Shown one piece after another: positions 45,927 through 58,335 of a stretch of 64,000 bases of DNA (within the stretch, counting starts at the first letter, position 1; each line of letters begins with the position of its first letter). The notes below the pieces were generated by a model. The model saw nothing but the letters and a program-made list of their open reading frames with translations. It was not told the DNA's origin and made no database searches. The DNA comes from Verpa conica (Eukaryota; Ascomycota; Pezizomycetes; Pezizales; Morchellaceae): the NCBI GenBank assembly GCA_033030425.1, contig JAUFSD010000004.1:1054001-1118000 (forward strand), read 5' to 3'. A program made the translations under genes and the position numbers.

Positions 45927-48786
45927 CTATGACGATGAACTCCCACTTGAACTTGTATCAGGTGTTACTATTACCGGTATCAAGCCAGGAGATGACTCTA
46001 GACTCGGGCCTGGGTTCTGCAACCCCACCTCCCCATCCAACCTAACAACCCTTTCATCATCCTCGCTCCCCACACTCTCAGCCTCATACTCCTCCCCTAC
46101 GACACTGCCAAGTGGGCTCGGTAACCGTTGCCACCCCCGGCCTTTATTCTCGACCCTCAGTTTCGGCCCAAACTGGTGCCCCCAGTTACGACGAGATCGC
46201 ATTCCACTTTGTGTAGTCGGCGGGCTCTGGATACCTTGTGGCATGGGCCCACCACTGTCTCCGTGTGAAGTTATAGGGTAGTTATCTGGTGGAGGTGGTG
46301 AGAGTTCGAATGTCGGAGAGTTGATAAAATCATCACTTGTATGCCGGTGAGACATCACTCTACCTGGGGTAGTGCCAGGAAGTGGGCTGGAAGGGGGGGT
46401 GTCGAACATACGCAGGCTACTGCGAGTCCTCATATGTTGTAGAAGTGGCGTGTCTAAGTTGCCATTCCGAGAAAATATAACAACACCGATAGTGATGAGG
46501 AGGAGCACAGACTGGATCTGATACATGCGTTTTTGGAATATCATCTCGTCTGCAAGGATGGTGAGGCGGGTAGAGACGGCAACCATTTCACGCTCCGATT
46601 GTTCACGCTGGGACTCAAGAGCTATTACTGTTGATTGCCAGAGTTGGTCGTATTGTTGTTTCTGAGTTAGAGCAAGGGACTATTAGCATGAAGAATTCGA
46701 TCCGGAGTAGTTGACTTACATATAATAGTAGCTCTGTTAGAAAAGTTGAGTTTAATTGCTCAATAAAATTTGTTGTCTTTTCCATCTGTCGTTTCTCGAC
46801 TTTAACAAATGCGTCCCGTAAAATCCTTGACTGTTCCTCAATATACTGAAGTGAAAGAGTGGCGTTTTGCTCAAGCAACTGAAGCCTCTTATGTACAGTC
46901 TTAAAGAAACTCTCCTGCGTCGTGGGACTCGCATGCGGGGGATGAGGGTGTGATGGTGGGGGAGGAGCGTGATTTTGCTGTTGCTGTTGCGGGTAGCTGT
47001 GTTTTACCTCTTGCGTGATCGAATCCATATGAAGCTTGGTCACCGTAGGCGTAGCCTCCCGTTGAGGTGAATTCTCAGCAGAAAGAGCTGCCATGATTGA
47101 TTCTTTAATGCTTGACTGAGGCACCGAAGGAACAGTCTTTGTACTCGCCGGAGGAGCAGCTGAGATAGATCCTGCAGATATCAAAGTAGCAGGCTCAGAA
47201 TAAGACTTGATAGTCCGCATTGTAGTAGAAGGCGTATAGACAACCCCACAGACTGGCAAACGCGAAGGCTGAAAAATGAGTGTGTCGTTCAAGGCCCTCG
47301 GTTTACAGACAACTGTTCTGATATTTATCATAGCCTTCTTCTCCGTAAGTTCCTGATTTGATTCATAAACCTCTGTTGGAGCTTCGCTTGGCCCTGATTT
47401 TTTATACTCTGGGTAGCTTTCTACCGGCCCCTCTTCCTCCGTTGGGGCCGGCGTATTAATATCCTCTTCAATACCCACAGCTACAGCCTCAGGGATCACA
47501 TCTTCTCTCACATCATCCTCAATATCTCCTCTCGCGAGTTCCTCTTGATGTTTAAACTCCTCCAGCATAGTCGTCCCATGCACTCTTAATAAGCTAACTG
47601 GGCAATAAAACTCATTTCCATAATGCGTCAACAATTCCACGCGGAGATAACGTGCCCAGATTAATGGATTCTCGACCAAGAACGCCTGAACTTGTCTCGA
47701 GTTTCTTGCTTCGAATGTGCCAAGTTCTTTCCACCCATTTTGTTTGACGGGGTATCGATCGCTAACGGAGACGCGGAAAGTCCGGAATATAGACGAGAAG
47801 AACTCAAAGTTGGCGAGAACAACCGTGTCCACAAGAATATCCTCACACAGCTCTACGACGAAGAACTTGTTTTCTTGACTGCACTTATTACGCATATAGT
47901 TGTCTTTATTCTCAACCAGGATCGACGTAGCACCTTTGCTTCCTGGATTTGTCTTATGGACCATGGCGGCGCAATCGAAAGAGGCGTAGTTGAATCGCTC
48001 TTTACAAGTTTTTCCCGCATCTTTAGATCTAGAGTATCCCCCAAGAGTATCTTGTTGCGCGACGGTTGGAGTAGCAGCTCTATAAGGTTGGTCAATTGGG
48101 TACTCAGGGGCAGGATCGAAGCCGAAATCCAACTCAATCTCAGAATCTTCACCAAGAGAATCTAGAGCGTTACTGATTGTCCGTGGATCTTTTCGTGGCT
48201 CCCTTACCCGTTGTCCAAAATTTTCAGTCGACTGGCCAGCTTTTGCAAGATTCTGAGCCCTCCACTCCTCGAATGAAAGGAAATTAGCCGTATCGAGAGG
48301 CGAGTCTTCTGCATCTGATTCCTTCGGCAGTTCCATTGTTGTTTTTGTTGTAGGTTCAGTGGTAGGTATAGAGCTCTCTAAAGCTGCAGAAGACCGCGGT
48401 GCTTCTCTAGCTATAGTTGTGTGAGATCGTTCGATGCTAGTATTTAGTCTCCCAAAATGCAAACCCCTAGTTGAGACCGTTGTCGTTGCTGTCGTCATTG
48501 TCGTTGTCGTTATCGTCGTCCCTGTCCTCATCTCAGATGCTGAGGAGCTTCCTCCATCGGCAGTCGCTGTAGCTGTAATAGTGACACTTTGCGAGGTCCG
48601 TAATGTCCGTAAACATTGCTGCGGAAGACAATGTGTAATATAATTCACGGAAACAGCTTTACAAGTCGGAGCCGGTACCTCCCCTCCAGACACAACTTCC
48701 CCCCCAGACACAGCTCCCGAAATGAGTTGCGGGAGTCCCAACGCTACAGCAGCGAAAGCGACAACAGTGAAACGTCCAACCATCAT
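45927..48786 (-). CDS. SUN-like ER membrane protein (Slp1/SUCO type)
   Basis: Two exons (48786-46720, 46661-45927), joined in phase 0 across a 58-nt intron, give 933 aa. The frame is open another 80 codons upstream, but the ATG pair at 48786 starts a clear signal peptide (MMVGRFTVVAFAAVALGLP), so this start is chosen. A luminal Thr/Ser-rich region is followed by a SUN domain at about residues 255-425 (CKERFNYASFDCAA, NKFFVVELCEDILVDTVVLANFEFF, YGNEFYCPVSLLRVHG). The spacing and conserved Cys are those of the Slp1 branch rather than nuclear-envelope SUN proteins. A coiled region and one membrane segment at about 738-752 (VLLLITIGVVIF) precede a Pro/Ser-rich cytosolic tail. Yeast Slp1 acts with Emp65 in ER protein folding. 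Confidence 0.85.
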
Positions 48787-50110
48787 GGACTCCTTCGTTC
48801 CTCCGCCGTTTCTTCGTAGAATTATAGATAGCTGTAAAAAACCGGTAGACAAAGAGAGTGATCGTTGGTCGTTCGGTTGCTCACGCTCACTCTCACTCTC
48901 ACCACCACCCCCTTGTGGCCAACAAAAAAAAGTTGGCAGCTCAACAACCGGATGAGCAGAAAGACACCCGGCAAAATACAATGCGTATGGAAACCCTAGC
49001 CCTAGAAACGATGTTTTGACCAACATAGTAGGTAGAGCCTAATCCCCTTTTTGAGTGACCGATCATAAAAAGGAAACCGAGCCAGTTAAAGCGATGGAGT
49101 TACCGAGGCAGAGCACATCGATCTGGCCCAATATGAAGACTGTTTTGTTAGCGGAGTCGAAGAAATAGAACCAATTATACAAGTGCAACTCAGGAGGTCT
49201 AGCTTTGTTCAATACTTGAGATTTTAGAGGCCACAAAATCAAAGCTTCGGTGGCTTCTAAAAGGCGGGTATATCTATTTAAATAGCGAGAAACTCCCTTC
49301 ACTTCTATGTGTGCTAGGTTAGCACCTCCATGGAATCCTAGGTCACACCCGAGTGCCATAGCTATGATCAAGTACAAGGGAATCCACCACCGGGGTTTCG
49401 GGCTATGGTGAGAGAAAGCACAGGCTTCACCACCCCGAGTCTCCCTTGTTTTAGATATAACTATCTGTCTGAGTATATCCCAGTACCTATCCACCCCTTT
49501 TTCAATGACGCTCTCAGAAGTATTATTGGCTGTTCTAAGAAAGGGAAAAATGAGACATTGGCTAACCACTGCTCGAACTTTAACCAGGTCACTAAACTAT
49601 GCGGCCCTGAGCCTAGACAAACACAATTCATATTATTGAATTCTTTACAAATGCTAAATTTTTCTTTTCTTTTCTTTTCAATTAATCGAATCTGTGAGTT
49701 CTTAACACGTTGCGCTACGAGGGCTAGCCTCTCAGCTGTCGGCCCGAAAAACCGCCTATCGCCCAAATTATGCTCCGAGCCGGAAAGCACAACCGGAAAA
49801 TATATCCTATCTCGTTAAATTTCTCTAGTTAATTTTCTCACCTTGTTTTATAAGTTAGAACGGTTGGAGAGAAATATTTCTAGATGACGGGATGCTTTTT
49901 ATATACCGGACATATTCATAGATAGTCACTCGCACAAACCTACATGCCATAAATTTTTATTAGTCAAATTAAAATTCCCCTACCAGAAATAACAGTGCGG
50001 CTAGCTAGAAAAAAAAACCTACCGAAAAAGAACATCCCTAAAGGAGCCAGGAGCTAGACCACCCAACCGTAGTATTAAATTACACTACGCCCTAGTGAGA
50101 TACATAACTA
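48787..50110. other. Upstream region of the SUN-like gene, no gene seen
   Basis: Contains the promoter and leader of the minus-strand SUN-like gene. Open frames of up to 168 codons at 49063-49818 overlap each other on both strands and show no domain. Confidence 0.4.
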
Positions 50111-50113
50111 CAT

Positions 50114-50596
50114 GTATATGTTCTGGCCCGTTGAGGGGACCTTCCTATCGAGGGGACGTCCCCTAAACGGGTCAGCCTGGGAGCGGACAGGTAGGCATCC
50201 CCTGAATGTGTTACCTGTTGGAGGGATACCAGTATCCCCCATATGGGTAGGTGATAAATCATGGCTCAATTAATACAGGCAATCCTAAATAAATTAAGTT
50301 AGTAGTCAAAAAAATATCAGCCTATCCTGTGATTTTTTTGTGATTTTTTGTGATTTTATACCATGCATTGTTGTCTCTAGGGATTTTTATATTGTGGGTG
50401 CTTTTTAATAGCAAATAATACTTATATGTTATTTGATAAATATGGGTGCTTTATAAGCAATGTACTTAGGTAAAATAGAGTAAAATAGTGATTTAATAGG
50501 GTAAAATAACTGTCTACCAATTCAGGGAATGCCCTATAAAACTGATTTATAGCTACCCATTGAAGGGATATCCCCCCAACAGGCCAGAACATATAC
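50114..50596. mobile_element. Miniature inverted-repeat element, 483 bp
   Basis: The left end GTATATGTTCTGGCCCGTTG is the near-exact reverse complement of the right end (50577-50596), and similarity continues inward over GGGG-rich subterminal segments. Near the left end GAGGGGAC and GTCCCC form further inner palindromes. There is no coding frame. Flanking bases are themselves palindromic (CATG on the left, GTAC on the right), so the target duplication is unclear. Confidence 0.6.
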
Positions 50597-50599
50597 GTA

Positions 50600-53070
50600 C
50601 GGAAAAACAAAACAACATCAAGCTAATCCCCCTAGAATTATATATAGCTTAGACCCAGAAATAAATAATTATAAAGTGATATACAGACTTTCATGAAATT
50701 AGGCTAAGTAGGATGTTCACCTCAAATCACTAATCCCCTTGATGACCGCACGATGCTTCTAGAATCGATATCACTACATATGGCGACAGAGTCTATTTGT
50801 ATTCGCAGGAAAGATAGCCTGCCATACATATATCAAAAAAAAAACCCAACCCTTGCGAATATTTCTTCCTTTAAACCTCTTCCCTACGTACACATGCACC
50901 TATTTTCCTCCTTTATTATAGCCACATTCATATATCATTCAATCATCCCATCTACCCAAAGTGTATTTCCTGTACCCTTTGCCTCGTCTTCCAATCCCCT
51001 TCAAGCCCTTATATCTTCACGCAACGGCGAGAGCCTAACCACAGTGCCTCGTTATATGTCACCCCCCGATCGCTAGACGCATAAAAATCGAGCCTTTTCA
51101 CACTATTACAGACCTAAAATTTAAAATTATAGTAGGATAGATAGATATTTAAGGTATGAACTCTATATGAGACATGGGAGTAATGGTGTAGACTAGAAGT
51201 AGGGTAGGTACATGCAGTGAATTTGATCGGCTAATGCCAAGACCCATATAGATCTTACGTCTTGGCGCTAATTTTGAGATCCATTCCACAACAACCTCTA
51301 GAGCCCATACTGTAATAGGCAGTTTTTCTATATGAGCTCATAAAGTGATTTTCCATATGATCTATCTCTATCATAAAAAATTACATAAGAATTCCTTTAG
51401 TGGTGTACTAGGGAAAGTAGTTACAATAGAGCTGTTTTAGGTATTTTTGGTGTAGTTCTCGTGATATATTACGAGGCACTATAGCATGATTTTTCCCCCT
51501 CAATAACTCACTATAGCATGATGATATATAGGCGGGTAGATGAACGGGTAACAGATGGTACGGAAGTGAGTAAGGAGGATAGCAACTTAAGGTCGCATAT
51601 TATTTTGTGTTCGTAGGACATAGGGACAATGAAGTCACAGACCAAAGCTACATGTTACGTAGGTTATACCAACTCCAAGATGATCACTCGAAAACTACCG
51701 CCTAACCCCCTATGTAAGCCTATTATGTACTGTTAATATATTAGACCCTAGCTCCAACTAAATGTACATATCGAATTAGAAATATGACCCCAAATAATGC
51801 ATAATTATTTTTAATGAAGTAGGGGAAATATACAAAAGCCTCACCAAAAATCTATTTACACTCACAAATAAACAATCATGGTACTAAAGAACTACGGTTA
51901 AAATAAACACTAGCACAAAATTTAAGCCGTATAGCTCATAAGGCCATCAACAATCAAGGTCTATAGGAAAAGAAATCTTACTATTTTCACTACCGAGTTC
52001 TTGTGCTACAACGTGTGGTAGCACAGACCTAGGTGAGCTTCTCCAAAACCACGATACGGAATGAATGGTTCCGAGAGATCAAACACATAACCAATCCTAT
52101 TGAGGATCAAATCAACTTTTCTTACCCACGATATTTAAAGATCCGTATTCTCCCGAACCTTCTTTACTTTCTAAACCATAAAGTAAAACATATAGTAACC
52201 TTATTTCATAGTATGTCACTCGGTCACTCTATAGCTAGCCGCGGTCGGTCGAACGGTTACAAATTTTGAGGTATTTTGATAGGCAGTATCACCCGAGACT
52301 TTGTGGAGTCTTGGCCTAGTTGTGATTGAATGATAGAGCAAATGTGCGGGATATGGGGGTTAGTGGCTTTGTTTCTGCCAATCACGAGCAATGTTCTGAC
52401 AAATTAGAGGTTGCAAGACGCACAAAAACAATTATCCCCTCTAGTAGGACTGCAGATTATGGATAATATTTAAATACCAAACACCCTGATTAATGCACTC
52501 ATACTAAAAATAAGATAGTCAAAAGAGTTTTTTAATACAAGCATGGAAAGCTATTAGTGAAATAAAAGACCTCAAAACGAGCGACCTAGATAGTATTTAA
52601 CGTAGGAAGCACAGCAAGATGTTAGGGGAAGGGACGAAAGAAACGAAAGAAACGAAAGAAAGAAAAAACCGAGGTATTTACAGACATTACCGCAACCCCT
52701 TTTACACGCTAATATATTTACAAGTACAATGATGAAGAACCACACATTTCCCAAATTTGCAAAAAGGAACAGAAAACGAAAGGAAAAAAAGCAGTGACAA
52801 AATTCTCCCAGACTCCATCCCATGTATGTATCCACCGGTAGTAACCGTCAAGCTCCAGATTCATACAAACATAGCCATACCTCACTTCCATTTCCCATAT
52901 GCACCCCACGACCCGTAAATATGGAAATAAAAATATCTGGCAAAAATAGGGCGATTGGTGTTCGGCTCACTGGACACTGGGGATCAGATTCCAGTAAGAC
53001 AATGCCATCACGAAATTGGTGGTTTGAGAACGCTCAGAACCTCATCAGGAAAGATTTTCCATACATTATA
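50600..53070. other. AT-rich intergenic stretch
   Basis: About 2.5 kb without a recognisable gene. A GAAA-rich simple repeat lies at 52634-52672. The last part is the 3' region of the histidine kinase gene. Confidence 0.45.
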
Positions 53071-53076
53071 ATTGGG

Positions 53077-55713
53077 CTACCTTGCCCGCCGGGTTCCATT
53101 CAGAGGAGCTCGCTCCCCCACATCGTTTCCAAACCTCTGAATAGCAGTCAGGATATCTACCTTTCTAACCGGCTTGATGAGATAGTCATCCATCCCGCTC
53201 TCTAGCGCGTTCAGAACATGGTTTTCGCGGACGTTCCCAGAGAGACCAATAATAGGAATCCGTGAACAAGGCGTGAAGGGTATAGGCGAGTGCTTTTCCC
53301 GGCGGCGAATTTCAAGTGTGGCCGGAATTCCTCCCATCACAGGCATTTGAATATCCATAAGAATAAGATCAATCGGAGATTCACTTTTAGACAGGGTTTC
53401 GAGGAGCTCGAGAGCTTCTTTGCCGTTTGAGGCTACTGTACAGATGAAGCCTTCAGATGCTAACAACCGGGTAATGAGGCGCTGGTTGATGTGGTTATCC
53501 TCGACAACAAGAATGTGATTTATTGGACGAGGGGTAATAGAAGGTATGATTGCCTCGGTCTGGGCTGAGGCCGAGACCGATATAGAATCCTTGTAGCTCT
53601 TTGGACCTGACCTCGATAGATTGAATGAACTCCCACTCCGGTCTTCCTCACATCTGAAAGTGAACGTGAATTTTGAACCCTGGCCTTTCCTACTCTCCAC
53701 AAATATAACACCACCCATCAACTCCACAAGACCCTTGCTAATATGTAACCCAAGACCGGTACCTCCATATTCCGAATAGTTTGTTGAAGATGGTTGCGAG
53801 AATCGATCAAAAAGAACTGCTTTTTCGTCCTTTGTCAAGCCAACCCCCGTGTCTTGAACAGTTATTCGGAAAAGGGTGTTCTCGGGTGTACGCTCAACTG
53901 TGTCAAACATAAGGGTGATACTGCCTTTTTCCGTGAATTTAAGAGCGTTGGCGATGAGATTGATAATGATCTGTGAAAGTCTATGTGGATCCGCTGTGAT
54001 TATTGTGTCGGCTATGGGCATGCAAGCACGCAATTCGATACCTTTTCGTTGGGCCTGAACCTCAAACATTTTCATGACAGAAGAAATAGTGACTTTGGGA
54101 TCAAAAGTAACTTTCTTCAAAACCACTTTCCCGAGCTCCAATTTTGAAAGGTTGAGAACATCATCGGTGACAGTTTGCTGATGGACTGCGCAAGTAGAGA
54201 TAGCGTCAAGAGATTCTTCGTCGAGGAGAAGCTGTTCCCGGAGGAGACCCAAGTCCTCCTGCGAAATAAATGTCTTCTCTAGTACTGAACGCCGTGTCTC
54301 CAGACCCATTTTGAGAAGTTCTACGTTTCCAAAGATCCCACCAAGAGGATTTCGAAGCTCATGACAAAGCGAATCAACGAATTGCTCACGATGTTGGCGG
54401 TGTTTCTCGGCTTCGGCAGCACGCATCCGTTGATGTTCTTCTGCCGCTCGCATAGCATCTAGTCGCTCGTTTTCCAGCATCTTGAACTCAGTGATATCGA
54501 CAACGGTTTGTACGTATCCACAGCTATTTGCAACGGCTTCGCCAGCGACCCAGCGGATTGTGTTATCCGGATGTACGAAACGGTACTCGCATCGAGCGAA
54601 TTCATCGTCACCCCTCTTAACAGCGCGGAGGCTCGCAGAGACTTGCTCACGGTCCGCTTGGTGTATAGCATTGATCCAGCCACCGTCACGTATACTGGCT
54701 TCGGAAAGGCCTGAGATTTCGCAGAAACGTTGGTTGATGAAGTATTCACGGCTACCTTCGCGGGCAGTAGTACCACACACACCAACCGGGAGCATCGACA
54801 GGAGTGTGAGGTAACCATCTCGCTCACGACCAACAGTCTCACTAGTACGAGCAGATAGAAGACTCAAAGCGCCTTGTAATGTTGTTTCTGTAGCCCTGTG
54901 ATGAATGACCTCGTTTTCAAGAGCTTTAGCCCTCTGCTGTAGTGAAGCGATCATAAGGTTCTTTTGTTCAGGTGTTTCTAGTGCGGTGTAGCTCTCGGTG
55001 GGTTTGACTTGGATATGTTGTCGGCATATCCGGTCAAAGATGCTGTCAAGTCCGCCGTCCTTGAAATTATTCATGTCGTAGCCGCAAAGAAGGGTGATAT
55101 CTCTTCCAGTAATGAACCGTGACCATAGCTGTTCCAATTCCAATGCAGCCGTGTGATTACCGCGTTCGCAGAGTATATTGACAAGCTCCCCATATGCAAA
55201 GACCTTCCGGTAGTTCTTCTGCACCCTAGCGAACAACTCTACCAAAAACTCTTCCACCTTCTCTGACTCAAAAAACCCATTTGGAACCAAAGTATCGGCA
55301 AGGATCCCGGCATCTACGAGAACAAGTTGCTGCTGGTGCTTCATGCGTTCGGTGTTGATATTTTGCTCTTTAAAGCATATTTCGAGGGTATCAATACGAT
55401 GCTTCCCGGCAATAATGACTACTGCATCGTCGTTTTTAGCTGCAGGGACAATAAAGCTAGATATGATCTTGTGCAGATGCTCTTCAGTCTCGAATAGCTG
55501 AACATGATGATCGCATTTAGCACTGGAAGCGCCAAAGTCTGCGAATGAAGCACTGCTGCGTTCCGCCGTGTTATCGCAAGTAACCGCCATCGTGGGTGTA
55601 TGCCGTGTATGAGTGAGGGGTGCCGGAGGGGGCGCGGGAAGAGAAGCAGCGTACTCGCCCCAATACAATGACGAATCAACAGAGAACCTGAGCGGCATAT
55701 CGAGGAAAAACAT
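53077..55713 (-). CDS. Hybrid sensor histidine kinase with MEDS and PAS domains
   Basis: A single 878-aa frame without introns. Domains in order: a MEDS/DcmR-type sensory domain at about residues 68-225 (HHVQLFETEEHLHKIISSF, VFAYGELVNILCERG); a linker coiled coil; a PAS domain at about 303-410 (YFINQRFCEISGLSE, CEYRFVHPDNTIRWV); a HisKA box with His451 (SLCHELRNPLGG); an ATPase domain with N box (IINLIANALKF), G1 (DTGVGL) and G2 (GTGLGL); and a receiver at about 732-863 with phospho-acceptor Asp787 (LILMDIQMP) and the conserved Lys (YLIKPVR). All catalytic residues of the phosphorelay are present. It should pass phosphate to an Ypd1-like protein; the stimulus is unknown. No membrane segment is seen, so it is probably cytosolic. 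Confidence 0.9.
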   Translation of the reverse strand: MFFLDMPLRFSVDSSLYWGEYAASLPAPPPAPLTHTRHTPTMAVTCDNTAERSSASFADFGASSAKCDHHVQLFETEEHLHKIISSFIVPAAKNDDAVVIIAGKHRIDTLEICFKEQNINTERMKHQQQLVLVDAGILADTLVPNGFFESEKVEEFLVELFARVQKNYRKVFAYGELVNILCERGNHTAALELEQLWSRFITGRDITLLCGYDMNNFKDGGLDSIFDRICRQHIQVKPTESYTALETPEQKNLMIASLQQRAKALENEVIHHRATETTLQGALSLLSARTSETVGRERDGYLTLLSMLPVGVCGTTAREGSREYFINQRFCEISGLSEASIRDGGWINAIHQADREQVSASLRAVKRGDDEFARCEYRFVHPDNTIRWVAGEAVANSCGYVQTVVDITEFKMLENERLDAMRAAEEHQRMRAAEAEKHRQHREQFVDSLCHELRNPLGGIFGNVELLKMGLETRRSVLEKTFISQEDLGLLREQLLLDEESLDAISTCAVHQQTVTDDVLNLSKLELGKVVLKKVTFDPKVTISSVMKMFEVQAQRKGIELRACMPIADTIITADPHRLSQIIINLIANALKFTEKGSITLMFDTVERTPENTLFRITVQDTGVGLTKDEKAVLFDRFSQPSSTNYSEYGGTGLGLHISKGLVELMGGVIFVESRKGQGSKFTFTFRCEEDRSGSSFNLSRSGPKSYKDSISVSASAQTEAIIPSITPRPINHILVVEDNHINQRLITRLLASEGFICTVASNGKEALELLETLSKSESPIDLILMDIQMPVMGGIPATLEIRRREKHSPIPFTPCSRIPIIGLSGNVRENHVLNALESGMDDYLIKPVRKVDILTAIQRFGNDVGERAPLNGTRRAR

Positions 55714-58335
55714 TTAGCTTGAATATAAGTACAGCACGTTCATGGCCATCACAGTAAGTATTTGGGAGGGGGTATGAGTGTTTCAGTATATTTGGGGGGG
55801 TGCAAAGACTTGGGAGGGGGAAACCAGAGAGGTAAAGGAAGGGGACTACTGACAGCGAGGACGTCGTTGTTGCACCAAGACTCGGTCTCCGGCACTCTTC
55901 TTTACAAAGGTGAGTCCCAGGGTGCTGGTACTCGCCTATGTATTTTCCCGAAAGGCAGTGACAAATTTAATATATGAAAAGCTGATTGTATTGCGTATTC
56001 CGGGGTAATTTTTTATTTTTTATATTTTACTCCTGATGGGCGGGTAAGGCAGTAAGGCACAGACAGTGGAGCAGCAGCTTCCCGCTACCCGAGAACGCAG
56101 GACACTTCTTGAACTCTTAGGAGGCAGTGTGTACGTCTTTGAGGCTGTCGCGGCATGAACAGAGGCAGAAGCTCAACCTAGAAGAGGAGAGCTGGTAGTA
56201 TGTGCAGAGTATGGTTTCTGTTGGGTTGGTGATTACTGTAGGTTGCCTTCGTGGTTCGTTGGTATTTCCTCCCCCTTCCTGGCGTTTCCGATACTCAACA
56301 AGGGTTTGGCCTTGAGGGCTTTGTGGTCAAACTGTGTAGATATCGTCTAGTAAAGGGATCCATAGGCCCACAGTTCCCCACTACTCATATAGTCCGGACG
56401 TCATAAAGTCTATCGTTCGGAAAGCTTAGATGCCGTGAATAGCAACCACACGCGCAAGATCGAAGATCACACACACCAATTCCTCTATCACTCTCGTATA
56501 AGTACCTCCCGGAGTGAACTGTGGAGACCTGGGCATGTGCCTCTTTTCGTTCCTCTTTTCAGCCATTGGTTTGGGGCTGAAAAGGCGTACACGAAATGAT
56601 GAGTTACATAATCTGCTATCCTCAATACGGAAAGTTCCCGGGAGGGGAATACTGGAACCCACATGTACTTGTGCAGTCACTTTACATATCTTATACCACT
56701 GTATACCTGCGGGAGCTGCGGTTTCCCTGGCTATGTCGATCTCTGGGACCTCGATGCGTGTATCACCAACAGTCGAGAATGGGATGTTGCAGCCCCGGGA
56801 AGGAATTCTGGTCCCAATAGTCCAAGCTACTGAAAGAGAACACTTGGCTGTCCTTACGCAGAGGCCAGGCCGTCAGCAGAGTCACAGATCTACCTCAACG
56901 CAGGAGATATGCCGGATTACACGATGGGTGTTAGATGGTGGCGCGTTCTTGAGCTTTCTGGAAGGCCCCATGATGTTTCAACGCTAAGGCTTTCTTCCCT
57001 TACAGATAGCCAGAAAGGCCTGTACTGTAAGCTTTACAGATGAGGGGGTTTCAGTTAAATACCGGCATCTCTAATTCCTCATGTTTTTTATATCCCACGG
57101 GATAAATTCCTATATATCCAAAACACCTTGTAGGGCACTGAGGTGCAGATTCCTTAATCTTGATCTTGATATATCACAAAACCCCCACCAAGTGAGTTCT
57201 ACCAGAAACGGGGATTTACTCTTCCTCCCGAGCGAACGATTATGCGAACCACTATACCGGAAATCTCGACACACTTGATGTGCTGGCCATCGATTTACTC
57301 CCACAAATGCTTAAATCAGGCAAACTCGATCACGTTGCTTCTAATAAGCGCAGCTCTATTGGATATTACAACCTCCAGGCGCGTTAGACCCTCCCACCCG
57401 TCGTCGTTTCAGCCGGCGGACTGACGGACGAGATAGACATGAGGCTCAATGCCGCGGTATCGGGCCCAACCTTATCGATAACCCAAACTCCTATACCTTC
57501 CCCTTCAAGTTAAGCAAGTAGATTGGATCTCGTCCCCCAGCTAGCCATAACTGTGCCTACACCGTCGATCACCGGCGGTAGAAACAGCCTAATTCTCCGC
57601 CCAGGACCTTTTCGGCGGGGATTGTCGGACGGCGTGAACCCCGTGTGGAATATTAATCAGATCTCGCCCAACCCTATAGCAGGCCAATATGCTACAAAGA
57701 TTTTTTTTAGGGAAATGAGAAAATCGCGCTGCACTCTCCAATACTCATCCGGCACTTCCCGAACGTGATGAGGCGTGGTGGGGCGTGTGGTGAGGCGGGA
57801 AAGTCCTTTGAAACAAAAAAAATGAAACATGCATTTGATATCGTTCCTTGATTCTATGACCAAGTCAGCAAGCTTGAGGGTTGTCAGAGTTGCATTCGTA
57901 TTGAGTTTGGGTTTGTGTTATAACTTTTTGCTTATTACATGTGAGCAGTTGAAATCATAGGTAGCTTACAAAAGCCTCCTACGTACATATGGTATGACCT
58001 GTACTGCGGGGAAGTTCTCCAAATCGTTCTTTTACATGCTTGAACATGCTTTCTTTGAATCGATCAGAGAAAGAGACCTCCTCCACTATCATAAGGAAAA
58101 TCCCGTATTTGATAGAATTGGCGAGAGGGGGAAAGAAAAGATAAAGGATGTCAAGATCAAAGAGTTGCAGGATGTCTCGTGGGTTAGGGTTGTTAGTTAA
58201 TGCTTAACGTTTCCGGAAGGGTAACTATAGTGTCTGAGATTACCCGCCCCATGTTGTTTCACCCCGAAATTTTAGAGGTCTACTGGATTCATAGACCTCC
58301 ACGACGAATATCGCCCGCCGTAACACACGCAAGTC
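55714..58335. other. Intergenic stretch, no gene supported
   Basis: The first part carries the promoter of the minus-strand histidine kinase. Frames of 60-157 codons overlap on both strands near 56400-57000 and 57990-58200 but show no domain or splice structure. Some sequence may be decayed repeat. Confidence 0.4.

Noticed and set aside
48787..49026. Upstream extension of the SUN-like gene start
   Set aside because: The frame is open, but the downstream ATG pair begins a textbook signal peptide, whereas the extension reads like translated leader (Glu/Ser repeats and Pro/Gln runs).
49063..49569. 168-codon minus-strand open frame upstream of the SUN-like gene
   Set aside because: It overlaps frames of similar size on the plus strand, has no domain, signal or splice structure, and lies where the leader of the SUN-like gene is expected.
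56426..57000. Overlapping 80-157 codon frames on both strands
   Set aside because: No family resemblance, no consistent frame and no introns joining them.
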